Source: Phorcus lineatus (taxonomy: Eukaryota; Mollusca; Gastropoda; Trochida; Trochidae). From it: a stretch of DNA of 64,000 nucleotides. The notes beneath the pieces are model-generated. The model saw only the letters and a program-made list of their open reading frames with translations. It did not search any database and was not told where the DNA came from. The stretch's first letter is position 1. Each line of letters opens with the position of its first letter. The DNA lies in NCBI GenBank assembly GCA_921293015.1, contig OV121086.1:39759402-39823401 (forward strand), written 5' to 3'. The translations under genes were made by a program, and so were the position numbers. This document shows positions 35,001 through 50,000 of the stretch, one piece after another.

Positions 35001-38000
35001 GCAAAAATATGAGCAGCAAATCCCCTTTGAAAAGGTTCCCCACAATCCCACTTTTGATAGATGAACATTGGGATATGTCACTGAATATATTGACTTAGTC
35101 ACTGTTTATAGTTGACTTATATTGTCTGAATTTAAGTCTTGAATTGAAACTTGAATTTTTAGCTTAAAGAGAACAATATCTCGGCCAAACTTTGAGAAGT
35201 TAATGTTAAACGCCATTCAGGCATAACTTTAGTTGTGACCACCATTAATAATAATTGGAGAAGATGAGATAATGCACCATAATCATTTAAGTATTACACA
35301 AATATAATTTTTTTTCTATAATTGGCAATTAGAACCAATGAAATAAATGACTTTTCATTTAAGTTAGTTTATTGTTATGATGGACTAAGCTAAGAAAACA
35401 TGCATTAAAAAACATAAACACTAAAATGAAAAATTCTAACACTTAGATGAAACAATATTTTATAAAAAAATACATACAATAATGAAATAAATCAACAATA
35501 AATTCACAGGTGTTGAATTCAAATTAAATACATAAAAACACCAAGGGTATTTTAAAAACAAATACTAGCATTTAAAAGACTATTTCTAGGGATTTTACTC
35601 TCATCACCATTAGCATAAAATCTCAACAACCATTTTTTTTTAGTACAAATTGTCCTCTGCTTCCACCTTTGGGTGATTCAAGATTTTAAAGAAAATTAAA
35701 TATAGCCTGATGAAATTTTGAAGAATTATTGGCATCCATTAAAAGCAGAAATGAAGAATTTCAAAATAATATTAAAATTTTGTAATTTAGACAACAAGGA
35801 GAATACCGCTGAATTAAAATTTTATACAGAAATAACAAATGCAAACTTTGTGTTTCACGCAATCTTTCTAAGTACAAGCGTAAATCCCTTGTTCAGCATA
35901 AAAACATCATCAAAATTCCAAACATAATTAAAAGCTTGAAAATCAAGTCAAATTATCGTATTTACCTCAAATGTGAACCGTAATCCAATGAAATACAAAA
36001 TGGAGAGAAGCAAATGCTGCACTCTGCACCGATACCTTGCCATTAAAAGCTCCACATAGCAATTAAAATTGCAAGTAGTAAGTCATTGCAGACTCAGGAA
36101 ATATCTCGTTACAGAACACTTGATCTCGTTAATTAGCGGTAAGTACTTATATACATATATATTATGAATCATGTATAAACACATGTACCATTCAAAACTG
36201 ATGCTTTTAAATGGGGATATTAAGGCTGAGTTTTTTTTCTTAAGAAAAATAAATTTAAGGGTTTATTTCTCTATGTGCATTTTTTTCATTAAAGTATTAT
36301 TTAAACACCGTTAACTTGAGACATTAACTATGGTTAGAATGATATTTTAAATATATCAATTTGTATCATGTCTATGAAAATCTTTTCCTATCCTTTTAAA
36401 ATTGTTCAAAAGTGATTTTCAAGACTCTATCTTCCCTAATAATGGTCAATTGGTTACTGAATCCATTTAAATAACTAAATGTCAATTTGTCAATTTTAGA
36501 TTAAAATTCAAATCAAATTTGGGGAAATCGTAAAATATGAAAATAAAATTCAATTATTGGTCAACGACAGACTCTAGTGTACACAGCATTCTCAAAATAT
36601 GTACGTTTTGAACACTTGTAACAGAAAAGATAAGTGCCCTTAGATGGAAAAAAATGTTTAAAAGTGTGTTGATAAACATGCTTTATTGATAATTAAAATA
36701 GGATAAGCGCACAAACAACATTATTGTCTTGAATTTTAAATCAGCCGAAAATCTGTCAATCTATCTATAAAGTGCTGAGCTTTGCAAAAATTCAAAGAGT
36801 GCACAAAGGGATATAGTTCTGCCTTTCAACAGTAACCACGGTCTTGAAAGAAGGAAATAATTAAAAACTTAAATAAACGACATCCATGCTGTGTACAAGC
36901 TATGTTAATTAGGACAATGTGTTCAGGGGTTAAAGTGCATTCCAAATCAGTCAAAATATTTTATAAAAATTGTTGCATGGCTGATCAGGCTATACAAATT
37001 TCTAATCTTGAGAATGGGTACAGTATTTTGTGAAGATAAATACAAAATAAATCAACAATGAAATCATGCTGCTAAAACCAATCCCAAACATTTGCAGATT
37101 CATTTATATTCCTGTTATTGCTGTATGATTAAATAATTTTATAAGAAGTTTATAAAACATATTGAAATAATGGTGTATTAAAATCAAATACACCAACTTA
37201 CACAAGATAAGGATTGAACTTACTCATATCAAATTCCCAATAAATATACTTAATATATAAAATGATTCGGAAATCTAAAAAATCCGATTTTTAAAAACAG
37301 ATTTCTTAATTTATAAGTAGATTGAGACATGTTTTCAAATCAATAATAACGGACCGGTCATTTATTACAGGGGAGTAGGTTTTTTTTCTCTTTTTTTCTC
37401 CCCAACTCGTCGCAATTTTTTTCATGGCCCTTCCAATTTAAGCATATTTTTTTTCATGACCCACCCCAAATCATATCTACGAAAGTTCTTGAAATTGGTC
37501 TTTTGAAGATGTATGGTCGGTTCTACATTCAATTTTTTAAAAAATATTTTATATTAAAGAGAAACTTCTTTAAGTAACGCTTAAAATAATGTTGAAAAAA
37601 ACCAACACATTTACCCTTCCATTGATGGGTTTAACATGATATCTGATAATGGTCTATAGTGTTTTAAAATCAGTTTTATTAGAACTTTTTTTTTTCATCA
37701 ACTCTATTTCAAAATAGGTTTTGAATACTATTGCTTATAATACACACATATGTTTAACATAGTGTAAATTCTATCTTTAATTTTATCTTACTTTTAAGGC
37801 TCATTTTTAATTTATTTTTAAAATTCAAATCACATGTCTTTTTTATCTTTAAATAACAAAATGGTTTAGCACTGAGGAAGAGAAGGAATTTTTTTTATGG
37901 ATGATCAACTTCTTTATTGAATTTACTTTCAACAGAGATAAAAAGAGCTAAGATATTGCACTAGTTAAAAATTCCATCAAAATACATATCTTGCCCACGT

Positions 38001-41000
38001 TTACTACCATTAGGGAAGCTTTCCCTTCTATTATGCACTGTTTTCCTTCAAATTTGATGCATTTCCTTCAATTACTCAGGGGGGCCTGACATTATTCCAC
38101 TGAAAACTTGAAACAATGAATTCATAAATTGATAAAACCATGCAAGGACCAGGTTGGGAGATAAGCTCTTGACATAATAATTTTAAAAATGTCAAATCTT
38201 TACTTTATAGGAATTAAATTATCAAATTTCATAACATTTAAACTGTTTGTGTATGAGTTTGATTAAAACAAATTTAACCTTCTACATTAAGTTTGTAGCA
38301 CAAGAAATCTATAGAATTTTGAAGGTACATAACATAAGGATAATAAAGGCACATCTAGGTTTCACAGAAATTACATATCTTACATGTTACATAATATTTA
38401 AACAATAAAGTGTAAAACCCAAAAAGTATGGAAGCTTATGAAAATAGCAAATGTTCCCAATTTTTGGAATATCAACATTGGAATTTATTTTTCTAAATAT
38501 GCATTTAGATATTTTTCATAAGTATGGCTATATTAACAAATTGGCACCAATCAAGCCATCTGCTAAAGTGTTACGGTTTCATAACTTTGTATCATTGAGA
38601 ATGATTAATATAATCATTCAGATATCAATAATTTGACTAGCTGCTTTAACTTTATGAGTCTATAAGTTATCAAGTATGCATCTTTGTTGTATAAAAATAT
38701 AGCAAACACCTGTTAACTGCTTGTATAAACTCTCAGTCCAACAGAACTACTGTTCTACTTTTTGTTCTACAAGAATAAAGAACAATGAATTGAGCAGTGA
38801 ATACATGGTGATTATTTTTATATAAGCATGTGTTTTTAAGAATATAAACCAGTCTTGCTCATATCCTGGAATTTTTTTTCATTTGATAAGGCTTTATGAT
38901 AATGTTTCAGCCCCACTTTCCATTGCTAAAGAAGGATAGTTTTATAACTGTCTATTTTAAAATGACCCTCCCCAACCTTTCGTATTTTTTTTCATGACCC
39001 TCCCCTGGTAGCTGTATATTTTTTTTTTTCTGACCCTCCCCTGAAAACCCCCGGCCCACCCCCCCCTGTAATAAATGACCGGTCCCTAAAACTAACAAAA
39101 GGAATTAAAATAAAAATGAAATGAACTGTAATGAAAAGAATCATAAATCTTCCTGAAAGGACCTAGCATGTGGATTAGAAAGCGTCCTTTGAGATAGTTG
39201 CAAGTCTCATATTTGAAAACTTCAAACACTTTCTGATAACAACACTAACTTAGCTTCTGAAACGTTATCAAAACTTTGCTCCATGCCTCAGCTTGCTCAT
39301 CGGTACCTTTTGATGGTACAGCCCTTCTCTCATAACTAACTATTGAAAACACTGCATACCGCTGTATATCATTCGATGGATGCATGCACATATCAGAACC
39401 CCACCCCTAGCATCGATAAGTGTCCCCCCCCCCCCCTTCCCTTCACTTTCTGAACTATGGGGCAACTATTCTACAAACAGTAAAATTTAATTTTGAATCT
39501 GCAAATGATTTAAGGATTGAATATAATTGATGACAACATAGATACACAACAAATGTCCAAATGACAGTCTCATTCGGGAAACATCCATTAATTCACAAAG
39601 GCCTGTGACAAACCTGTTGCAACGCCGACCCTGAAACTACCGCGGAGACGGGTCTCGAGGGTATAGGGGGAGCCACAGGGCCCCCCTGGGCCACCCCATA
39701 ACTCATGAGACGAGAACTGCTTCGCCTTTTCTCAGGCGGTGGTGGAGGCAAACTTGCGTCCTATTAATAAGACACACATACAATCTACTTGAAGTTAAGG
39801 TGTTTTTCTATGTTCAATTAATTCTGACAATGTTTTGATAAAATTGCAACAATTTTGATTTTTAGTATTTTGGGAGTAAGTTATTTTTAAAATATTAGAA
39901 TCTACACTACTTGATAGTGAAAGATATGAGCATCAATTTCAAAGAAAAATTTATTTATTTAATAATGAATTTGTGATCATTGAAATTGAGGAAAAGAATT
40001 AAGTGGGTATTAGTATAAAAATGGTATTAAGTTAAGCAAGAAACACACAGGGAACAAGTAAAGAAGTGAGCACAGCTCACATACCCCCGCTTCAAACTAT
40101 AGTCTGGCTTTCTTTGTTGGTCTTACCCTCAAAAAGCTCACTTAGGGATCATGGTTGATAAGTGTATTAAGTTTGTTGAAGCTAGCATGTATAGTTTAGG
40201 AGATATGCTCAGGAAAAAGCACTTTGTCAGATAGTCATTGTTTTAGTAACGTTTCCATGTAAAACGCAAAAAATAAAAATAATTTTTTGGTCTTACCCTC
40301 AAGAGACGCACCAATATGGATAAGTGTATGAAGTTTGGTGATGATAGCATGTACGGTTTAGAAGATATACTCCGGACAAAGGACTTGGTAATAAATTCAC
40401 TGTTTTAGTCATGTTTCCATGGAAAGCGCAACAAAAATAAAAATCATTTGTTGGTCTAACCCTCAAAAGGCACATCAATGGATCATGTTTGATAAGTGTA
40501 TGAAGTTTGGTAAAGATAGCATGTATAGTTATGAAGATATACTCCGTACAAAGGACTTTGTCACTGTTTTAGTCATGTTTCCATGGAAACCGCAAAAAAT
40601 AAAAATCATTTGTTGGTCTAACCCTCAAAATCACATCTAGGGATCATGTTTTATAAGTGTATGAAGTTTGATGAAGATAGCATGTATAGTTTAGGATAAA
40701 TGCTCCGGACAAAGGACTTGGTCATAGAGTCACTGTTTTAGTCATGTTTCCATGGAAACCGCAAAAAATAAAAATCATTTGTTGGTCTAACCCTCAAAAG
40801 GCACATCTAGGGATCATGGTTGATAAGTGTATGAAGTTTGGTGAAGCTAGCATGTATAATTTAGGAGATATGCTCCGGACAAAGGACTTGGTCATAGAGT
40901 CACTGTTTTAGTCATGTTTCCATGGAAACTGCAAAAAATAAAAATCATTTGTTGGTCTAACCCTCAAAAGGCACATCTAAGGATCATGGTTGATAAGTGT

Positions 41001-44000
41001 ACGAAGTTTGGTGAAGCTAGCATGTATAGTTTAGGAGATATGCTCCGGACAAAGATTTGTGACGGACAGACGGACGGACAGACGGACGGACAGACAGAAT
41101 GAACGCTATATACCCCCGCTTACGCTGTAAGGCGGGGGTATAATTATTCAAACATATTAAATGTTCTGATGAAGTTTTTTCACTTTATCTAACAAATTTA
41201 AAAGATATTACTTTTATTTTCTATTAATAAACTCATTTTTCAAACAATAACAATGTAACATGAAATTCAAAAAAAATTCTATTAACATTCTTGTTAAAAC
41301 ATGAAGTTTCTTTTACAACTTATTGCAAGTATGGGTTCAAGATCACAGTATTAGTAAGATATTTGAATTTATGTATAGGAGAAAGTATATGTGGGAAGAA
41401 AACAGGGTTTAAAGAAATAGGGAACTCAAAAGAAAATACGACAGGGTCAGTTTGAAAAGTTATTATTTCCCAATATTTTTGGTATTTTTGCTAAAACCTC
41501 ATTTTTAAAACTATTTTTGGACATACATGATGCCCTGATCCTTTCTTTTGAGAAGTTTTGCGGGTTCAGGAACGGACTTCCTTTCATTATTCAGTTATTT
41601 CACCAAGTGTGCTCCACATGAGAGTTTATGTTGAAACGTACGTCAAAGGAAACTTATTTCACTTATTTACTTGTTAGAGATTGGAACTATGTATTTGAAT
41701 ATTCTCATATAAATTTTGATTTTTATCAAACTAAGTTTGTGCAATCAAAAATATCAAGATTGATCTTATTCCAATCCTGCTTCATTAGCTTATCTGAATC
41801 TACTCCTCTCCTAATCCCTGATTACCTTCAAGCCATGAAGGTTATGCAACATTGCTTGATGCAAGTCGTTTCATTGGCTGGTATTATAACTTGAGATACG
41901 TGGCATTTTGCCTGAAGGAGATTTGGGTACAGGAAAGAGCTCTGAGGATTTAAACATGTTGATGGAGCAGGATGGGTGTTTGCACAAACTCAGCAATTGT
42001 TCTATTGCTAGAATAATACTCTTTATTAGTTGAGACTTGATCAGTAAATGCCAAACCATTTTGGTCTGTGAATTATCAGGAATAAAAACCAGGTTGTAAT
42101 GGCACCTAGCTGGCATTGGCACGTAGAGGGTTAATGTCATAAACAGCTTTTAAGGTGTAATCGATGCTTGGCATCACAATTTCTAAAGCAGTAGGAGTGC
42201 CACTTAAAACAATAAGACCTTAAGCCTTTAATTCATCATCTGCTGAAAGATACATAAATCTGTAGATAACAAAACCTAATGTCAGAAAGCCAATATAAGA
42301 AAGCTTATGTTATATTCAACCTAAAAGCTAGTATTCATCTACCACCAAGGCTTTGGTTATATATGTAGCAAGCTAACTGTTATAACTATGATTTTAATAA
42401 CCTCTACCGCCACCATTGTTTACATGTCGTCATGGTTACATGTTGGTTGCTATGATAATCTTATCGCCCTGGTTACTTACTGGACCTGGAGATGCACCAG
42501 GGGACTCAATCTTAAATTATAGAAATTATAGAGGGTGAGAAACAAATTCAAAAAGTTTAATGTACCATATAAAAGATTTCCACCTCAACCTCAGTTTGTA
42601 CCAAAGAGATGTCAACCCTTTCACCTCTTAGAAATCAGAGAAAAATATGTTAGCAAGCCTGATTTCAGACCTTTTATGGCTCTTTCTTCAAAACTATAAC
42701 GATAATCCTTAAATTAAGTTAAGAGGTAGGTTCAATGGAGGGTTTACATAGCTAAGCTTGTCATTCAAGAGGCCCACAGGAACACTGAATTCAAAGGATT
42801 TATGAAAAGGGGTGGTCAAAGTTCTCTTTTTATTCCCCCTGGGAATGTCTGATATAAAGCAAGGCTCAACTCACATCAGGAGGCTCCATATAGATGTTGT
42901 CTCCGTCCTGTGAGATTGTCTCCGCTGATGTGATTGACGAGCGGTTGCTGGAGAAACAAACATGTTTATATAAGCAAATTGAAATAAAGCATATTCATTG
43001 AGAAAAATTCCACTCATTAAAAACAATTGAAATTTGATAGATGTTGTTTTTGCTTGACATTCCTCTTAGTAGAGGGTGTATAATTATTCCGTTGAAGAAA
43101 CTAGAAACTGCCCTCTTTTGTCATCATATCATTAGACAACTATCTCTCAATCAATTTCCAGATAATTCTCTCAACAAAACCACCCTATTGACATGCTAAA
43201 CTCTGAATGGATAATTAAGACTCAAACAGTGATATTTGATTGGCTGAGGAATGTCACATGAATAATAATGTGCTAAAAGCGTATCAGCGTTTCTGTCATG
43301 GCATCCAGTAGTCAAGAAAAACGGTCTTCTTCCCGAGTAAATGCCGGTGCTAAAATGCAACAGCTTCTCCAGGCAGAGAAGGATACTCCTCCGACAACCC
43401 CGACCACGTTTACTAACGCCGAGACCTGCGAGGTATGTCTGTCCTACGCTGACACAGCAGGATACTCCAGAAAACAATTACTGGAGGCTGAAATACTGAC
43501 CCTACAGAAGGAACTACAAATTTAAATAATAACAGACCTGCTGCTGGAGTGCAGAGACCCGCTCCCTGTACTGATGGAGTCAACCCGATCTGTTCGATCT
43601 GTTCGAGCCTGTCTCGGTGAACCCTGGAAAACAGAAAAGTTCTCTAATAATACACAAACTTGTAACCAATCATTGTTCAACACAAGTTACTCTAGTCTCC
43701 CCACATAGCTTCCCACATTGCCTCTGTTAAGAGTGGGCAATATCCCCTCTGTTCTTTTAAAATCTCCTCAGTGAAAATTCCCATGACAGAAACCATCCTT
43801 ATTTTAACCAATAAAATTATCATGCCAAAGCCCCTTATGACTTCATGCTATTAAGAACATATGTGCCCGTCACAGTAGTGATGGAACTCTAGTCTCTTCA
43901 AAGGATACGGGAAGAAACAAAATGCCTGGCTTTAAACGATATCACTAAGACTGTATAACTCACTTTGATTTAAACCAATCAGGAATCTGTATTTCTAGCT

Positions 44001-47000
44001 CTTCTTACTCTGAGTTTTTGAAGAACTTTTGAGCAACAACATAAATGCCTAGGAATATTCTATTGCTTCAACATCATACATTTCTTTTAGAATATAAATG
44101 GTATAGTGTGTAACGGTTACATGGAAGTTCTATGCACTCACCCTGTCTGTGACACCCTGCCTGAGTTTGAGGAAGATCTCTACAAGACTTTTGTGTAGGG
44201 GCATCTGGTCTTCTGACGCGTATTTCTCCATCAGCTTCAACCCTCGCTCCATCAGGTCCAGCTGGTAGGCAGAAAGTTTGTTGAGACAACTCAAAAATTT
44301 TCCATTTAATACTATTTGTAATGATTTAAGGATTTAGAAGAGAACAAGCAAAAAATGGTTTGATACCTAATCATTCAAGAATTTGATTAAAATAGCATTA
44401 GATGGAAAGAATATTCATTACCATTCTATATTCTACATATTCTTTATGTTATACATGATTTTGCATACTCAATAAATGTATATTATGGGTGTAGCATATA
44501 TGTGCTTTCACTAAACAGTAAAACTTTCTATAAAGCACCAAACATAACAGTTAAATACTTCAAGAAACTACTTATAAGTATTACAAAGACATTTTGGCAT
44601 GATGTGTCACCTGTTCCACTATAAGGGCTTTCAGGTCCAACAGGTTGGTCACTTCCTCTGGGTATCTGGAGGAGTACTCATCGCTGAAGAAGGCCTGAAA
44701 TAGAGATAAAAAAAATTTCATGATGATCTGTTTTAATGACATTCTAAAACTTCTTGAGGTATTCAGTGAAATATTTTATGAATATTCATAAACTTTGTTA
44801 TTCTTTGAATTGCCGTATTTCAGTATATTTGTTTAAAGTATGTTAAAATATTGATTAACTTTTCAAGACCCACCTCCTAAATATTTTGTTATCGAACCCC
44901 AATGTGCCATATGATGATGACATGAATGACAATTCTTTTACCATCCAATATTTTAAACTTTAAGTGAGTAGTTTCAAAACATACCTCCTGATACTTTGGT
45001 ATCCCACCCCCGACTGCCGCACTAATGACGCCCTGTAGTCTCATGATGAGGTTCTTGAAGTAGATGTCGGAGCGGGATCGTGCCCGAGAGATGAGATACT
45101 CCAGCTCCTTACTGACCGTCCTCATGTTCTCCATGGCAACCATGATGGGGGTCAGATGCACGACTTCTGTGTGGCTGACCTCGTACCAGCGCAGTATACC
45201 TGGTAGCTTGTAGCTTGTCTTCAAGATGCGCCTCTCCAAACATAGTGTCTAAACAAAATATAATATTTATAGGGCATAATGCCTTGCAGTTCAATATATA
45301 GGTGGTGTCTTCTCTTCCATCGCCATGTCAAGGTTTACTGTGCAAAGTTTCTTTTGAATAACAATTAATTTTCATTTTTGGTTTTCTTGTCTATATATTC
45401 AGGGGGCACATTTTGATTCTAAGGCAATTTTGCAAGTGACAAATTCATCTTCAGAAAAAGAATCTAAAAGATTCAACATTTTATCATTTTCATCTTAGGA
45501 AAATCAAGCAGAAAATCTTTGTAAGAAATTTCCTTGATAAGAGGGGCACCAACAACCAAGCAATAAGGCATCAGCCATGATAATTCAACTCCTACTACAA
45601 CCATATCTTAACTTGATGAAAGTATGTAACCAACAGCCAAGCAATAAGGCATCAGCGATGATAATTCAACTCCTACTACAACCATATTTTAACTTTGATG
45701 AAAGTAGGTGACCAACAGCCAAGCAATAAGGCATCAGCCATGATAATTCAACTTCTACTACAACCATATTTTAACTTTGATGAAAGTATGTAACCAACAG
45801 CCATCAATATGGCATCAGCGATGATAATTCAACTCCTACTACAACCACATTTTAACTTGATGAAAGTATGTAACCAACAGCCAAGCAATAAGGCATCAGC
45901 GATGATAATTCAACTCCTACTACAACCACATTTTAACTTGATGAAAGTATGTAACCAACAGCCAGCAATAAGGCATCAGCCATGATAATACAACTCCTAC
46001 TACAACCATTTATAACTTTGATGAAAGTATGTAACCAACAGCCAGCAATAAGGCATCAGCCATAATAATTCAACTCCTACTACAACCATTTATAACTTTG
46101 ATGAAAGTATGTAACCAACAGCCAGCAATAAGGCATCAGCCATGATAATTCAACTCCTACTACAACCATTTATAACTTTGATGAAAGTATGTAACCAACA
46201 GCCAGCAATAAGGCATCAGCCATGATAATTCAACTCCTACTACAACCATTTATAACTTTGATGAAAGTATGTAACCAACAGCCAGCAATAAGGCATCAGC
46301 CATAATAATTCAACTCCTACTACAACCATTTATAACTTTGATGAAAGTATGTAACCAACAGTCAGCAATAAGGCATCAGCCATGATAATTCAACTCCTAC
46401 TACAACCATTTATAACTTTGATGAAAGTATGTAACCAACAGCCAGCAATAAGGCATCAGCCATGATAATTCAACTCCTACTACAACCATTTATAACTTTG
46501 ATGAAAGTATGTAACCAACAGCCAAGCAATAAGGCATCAGCGATGATAATTCAACTCCTACTACAACCATATTTTAACTTTGATGAAAGTAGGTGACCAA
46601 CAGCCAAGCAATAAGGCATCAGCCATGATAATTCAACTTCTACTACAACCATATTTTAACTTTGATGAAAGTATGTAACCAACAGCCATCAATATGGCAT
46701 CAGCGATGATAATTCAACTCCTACTACAACCACATTTTAACTTGATGAAAGTATGTAACCAACAGCCAAGCAATAAGGCATCAGCGATGATAATTCAACT
46801 CCTACTACAACCACATTTTAACTTGATGAAAGTATGTAACCAACAGCCAGCAATAAGGCATCAGCCATGATAATTCAACTCCTACTACAACCATATTTTA
46901 ACTTGATGAAAGTATGTAACCAACAGCCAAGCAATAAGGCATCAGCGATGATAATTCAACTCCTACTACAACCACATTTTAACTTGATGAAAGTATGTAA

Positions 47001-50000
47001 CCAACAGCCAGCAATAAGGCATCAGCCATGATAATTCAACTCCTACTACAACCATATTTTAACTTGATGAAAGTATGTAACCAACAGCCAAGCAATAAGG
47101 CATCAGCCATGATAATTCAACTCCTACTACAACCATATTTTAACTTGATGAAAATATGTAACCAACAGCCATCAATATGGCATCAGCGATGATAATTCAA
47201 CTCCTACTACAACCATATTTTAACTTGATGAAAGTATGTAACCAACAGCCAAGCAATAAGGCATCAGCCATGATAATTCAACTTCTACCACAACAATATT
47301 TTAACTTTGGTGAAAGTATGTAACCAACAGCCAAGCAATAAGACATCAGCCATGACAATTCAACTTCTACTACAACCACATTTTAATTGATGAAAGTATG
47401 TAACCAACAGCCATCAATATGGCATCAGCGATGACAATTCAACTTCCACTACAACCATATTTTAACTTTGGTGAAAGTACGTAACCAACAGCCAAGCAAT
47501 AAGGCATCAGCCATGACAATTCAACTTCTACTACAACCATATTTTAACTTTGATGAAAGTATGTAACAGCCAGCAATAAGGCATCAGCTATGATAATTCA
47601 ACTTCTACTACAACCATATTTTAACTTGATGAAAGTATGTAACCAACAGCCGAACAATAAGGCATTAGCCATGATAATTCAACTCCTACTACAACCATAT
47701 TTTAACTTTGATGAAAGTATGTAACAGCCAGCAATAAGGCATCAGCCATAATAATTCAACTCCTACTACAACCATTTATAACTTTGATGAAAGTATGTAA
47801 CCAACAGCCAGCAATAAGGCATCAGCCATGATAATTCAACTCCTACTACAACCATATTTTAACTTTGATGAAAGTATGTAACAGCCAGCAATAAGGCATC
47901 AGCCATAATAATTCAACTCCTACTACAACCATTTATAACTTTGATGAAAGTATGTAACCAACAGCCAGCAATAAGGCATCTGACATGTAAATCAAAAAGG
48001 TAACTTTCAACCCGACTGTTCACCTTGAATTCATTATTCTTGTCCTTCTCAGCTCGATGGTACGGGCGATCAAACTGGAAAGTGTCCACTTCATTGACGC
48101 TGTAGAAGTTTGAGATCTCCATTGGGACATCTTGACCTTCGAACTCTGCCCTTTCACCTGCTACAGGCTTCACACTGCTGATTTGGATGTCTACATTAGT
48201 TAAGGAACATTTTGCTCCCCCTCTTTAGACTTGATCCATTTTTATTTTTATTTTTATATAAAGTTTGACCAATACCTTCTCCATGAATTGATGGAATAAT
48301 TACTATTAGAATTGACTAAAAGAACTGCCCACACAACAACTACTAAAAAGGGTTAAAATTTACAGTTTCCTTCATTCAATGTCAATGAAAGATTGTCCAT
48401 ATAATATTGTATAAAACAGTGAGTTGTTCATGATTGCATTGTTTTTGCCAAGATCGAAGGCTCTGCCTCTTATTTGTTCTACATATAGTAGTGTTTTAGT
48501 TTGACACGTAAAAAATAATGTTCTTTAACTGTGATGTTTCTAGCATTGACCCCGACTGAAGATTTTTAATTTAAGGCCAAAATTGGACTTCATAAATTAA
48601 CATACATGGAAATGTAACAAAACCAATTATAAATTGTTTTCATTGCTTGTCAACGACACAAGAAGCTGTGTCAAAACGTCACGTTTTCAGAATAAAGAAG
48701 TTGTCATCCATATATTCGTCTCTTAACTGATTTTAATCGGTTAAGTGGTATTAATTTTAAATTTGGAGCAAAACTGTGCTTTACTGCAAAACATAAAGCG
48801 GTTAAGGCTACTCTATTTCTTAAGTAATCATCAATAAAGGAAGGATACACTGAGCCTCCCCCTCGCGTGTACGTTCGTCTGGCGGACTGTTGGTGCTGAG
48901 AATGGTGGCTGATGGGAACTCGGTGGTCAGGTGACTCATGATCGTAGCCAGCTTCAGACACTCGTCTCCTCTGTATACGAACTCTTTATTCTGGGGAGGG
49001 AGAAAAAGATATTAGGAACTAATTTCCTCATCTACATAAAGTATTTTCTTATCTTGTTTTAAGTCTAATTCGTGTTTGAACCAGTAGAAATATTCAGGAT
49101 GAGGTTGAGAAAGAGGAACATTACACAATGAATTTGTTTGAAATAAATGCTACAGTATAATTTGCACATGACTATCAATCAAAAAGGTTTGAAATAAACT
49201 TGTTTATCATATCATCTTTATAATGGCTTGTCTCAAAACAGCTTAACCATTGCAGAAAATACAAACCCCTTTAACATATACATTATTTCAAGCTGTCAGA
49301 GCTATATATAGTCTAAAAAAATAAATTATCATATGCTTATAGTGCCCAGTTCTGTATCAACACATTTTGAAAACTTCCAAGATCAATCTAAAGATAAATT
49401 TTTCTCAGTAAACTGTTTGCTATATCAAAATTATTGAATTGCCTTCTATTCAATGAAATAGCTACGTCCTTGCAACACAGGGAAGCCACGCAAGTTCAGG
49501 GAAGCCAGGCAAGCTCAATGAAGCAGCAGTAAAATACCTACCCTGACGAAGGGAGGGAAGCTCATGCCATAGTATGCCACTCTGTAGTAGGAAGGATTCT
49601 GTCTCAAGGTCTGACCCTCCAGGATGTTGTTGAAGAACGTCGCCTGTCTTTGCTGAAATAAGGAATTATAATCAAACTTCAAAAGACATGCCATTCCTGA
49701 ACTATCGACTAATGCAGTCATTATAAGGTAATGTCACCCCACTAGAGGTGACGGTTGAACTTAGCTTTTTTTAAAAACAAATTTAGGAAAGGGTTATGAA
49801 CATAATTTACTTAACTTTAGTTAGCTGTCAAATATCCTATCAATAAGTTCTAAGCAGTCATAGTGAAGGATTTAAAACTCTTTAACTAAATGGAAAGCTG
49901 AGGTTGGTCACAGAGATCATCCAGCAATATCACTGGTTAGGTATTTGAAGGTCTTTAAAAAGGGCACACATAAAGACAGCAATATTTTCTAGATTACAAA

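Noticed and set aside
40419-41102. Plus-strand frames 'KIKIICWSNPQKAH' and '(TDGQ)n'
   Set aside because: Translation of the tandem core and the GACGGACA microsatellite of the pearl-like element.
45548-47985. Regular 80-bp periodicity suggestive of a CRISPR array
   Set aside because: The whole unit is conserved with no unique spacers, there are no cas genes, and it lies in an animal intron. It is a minisatellite.
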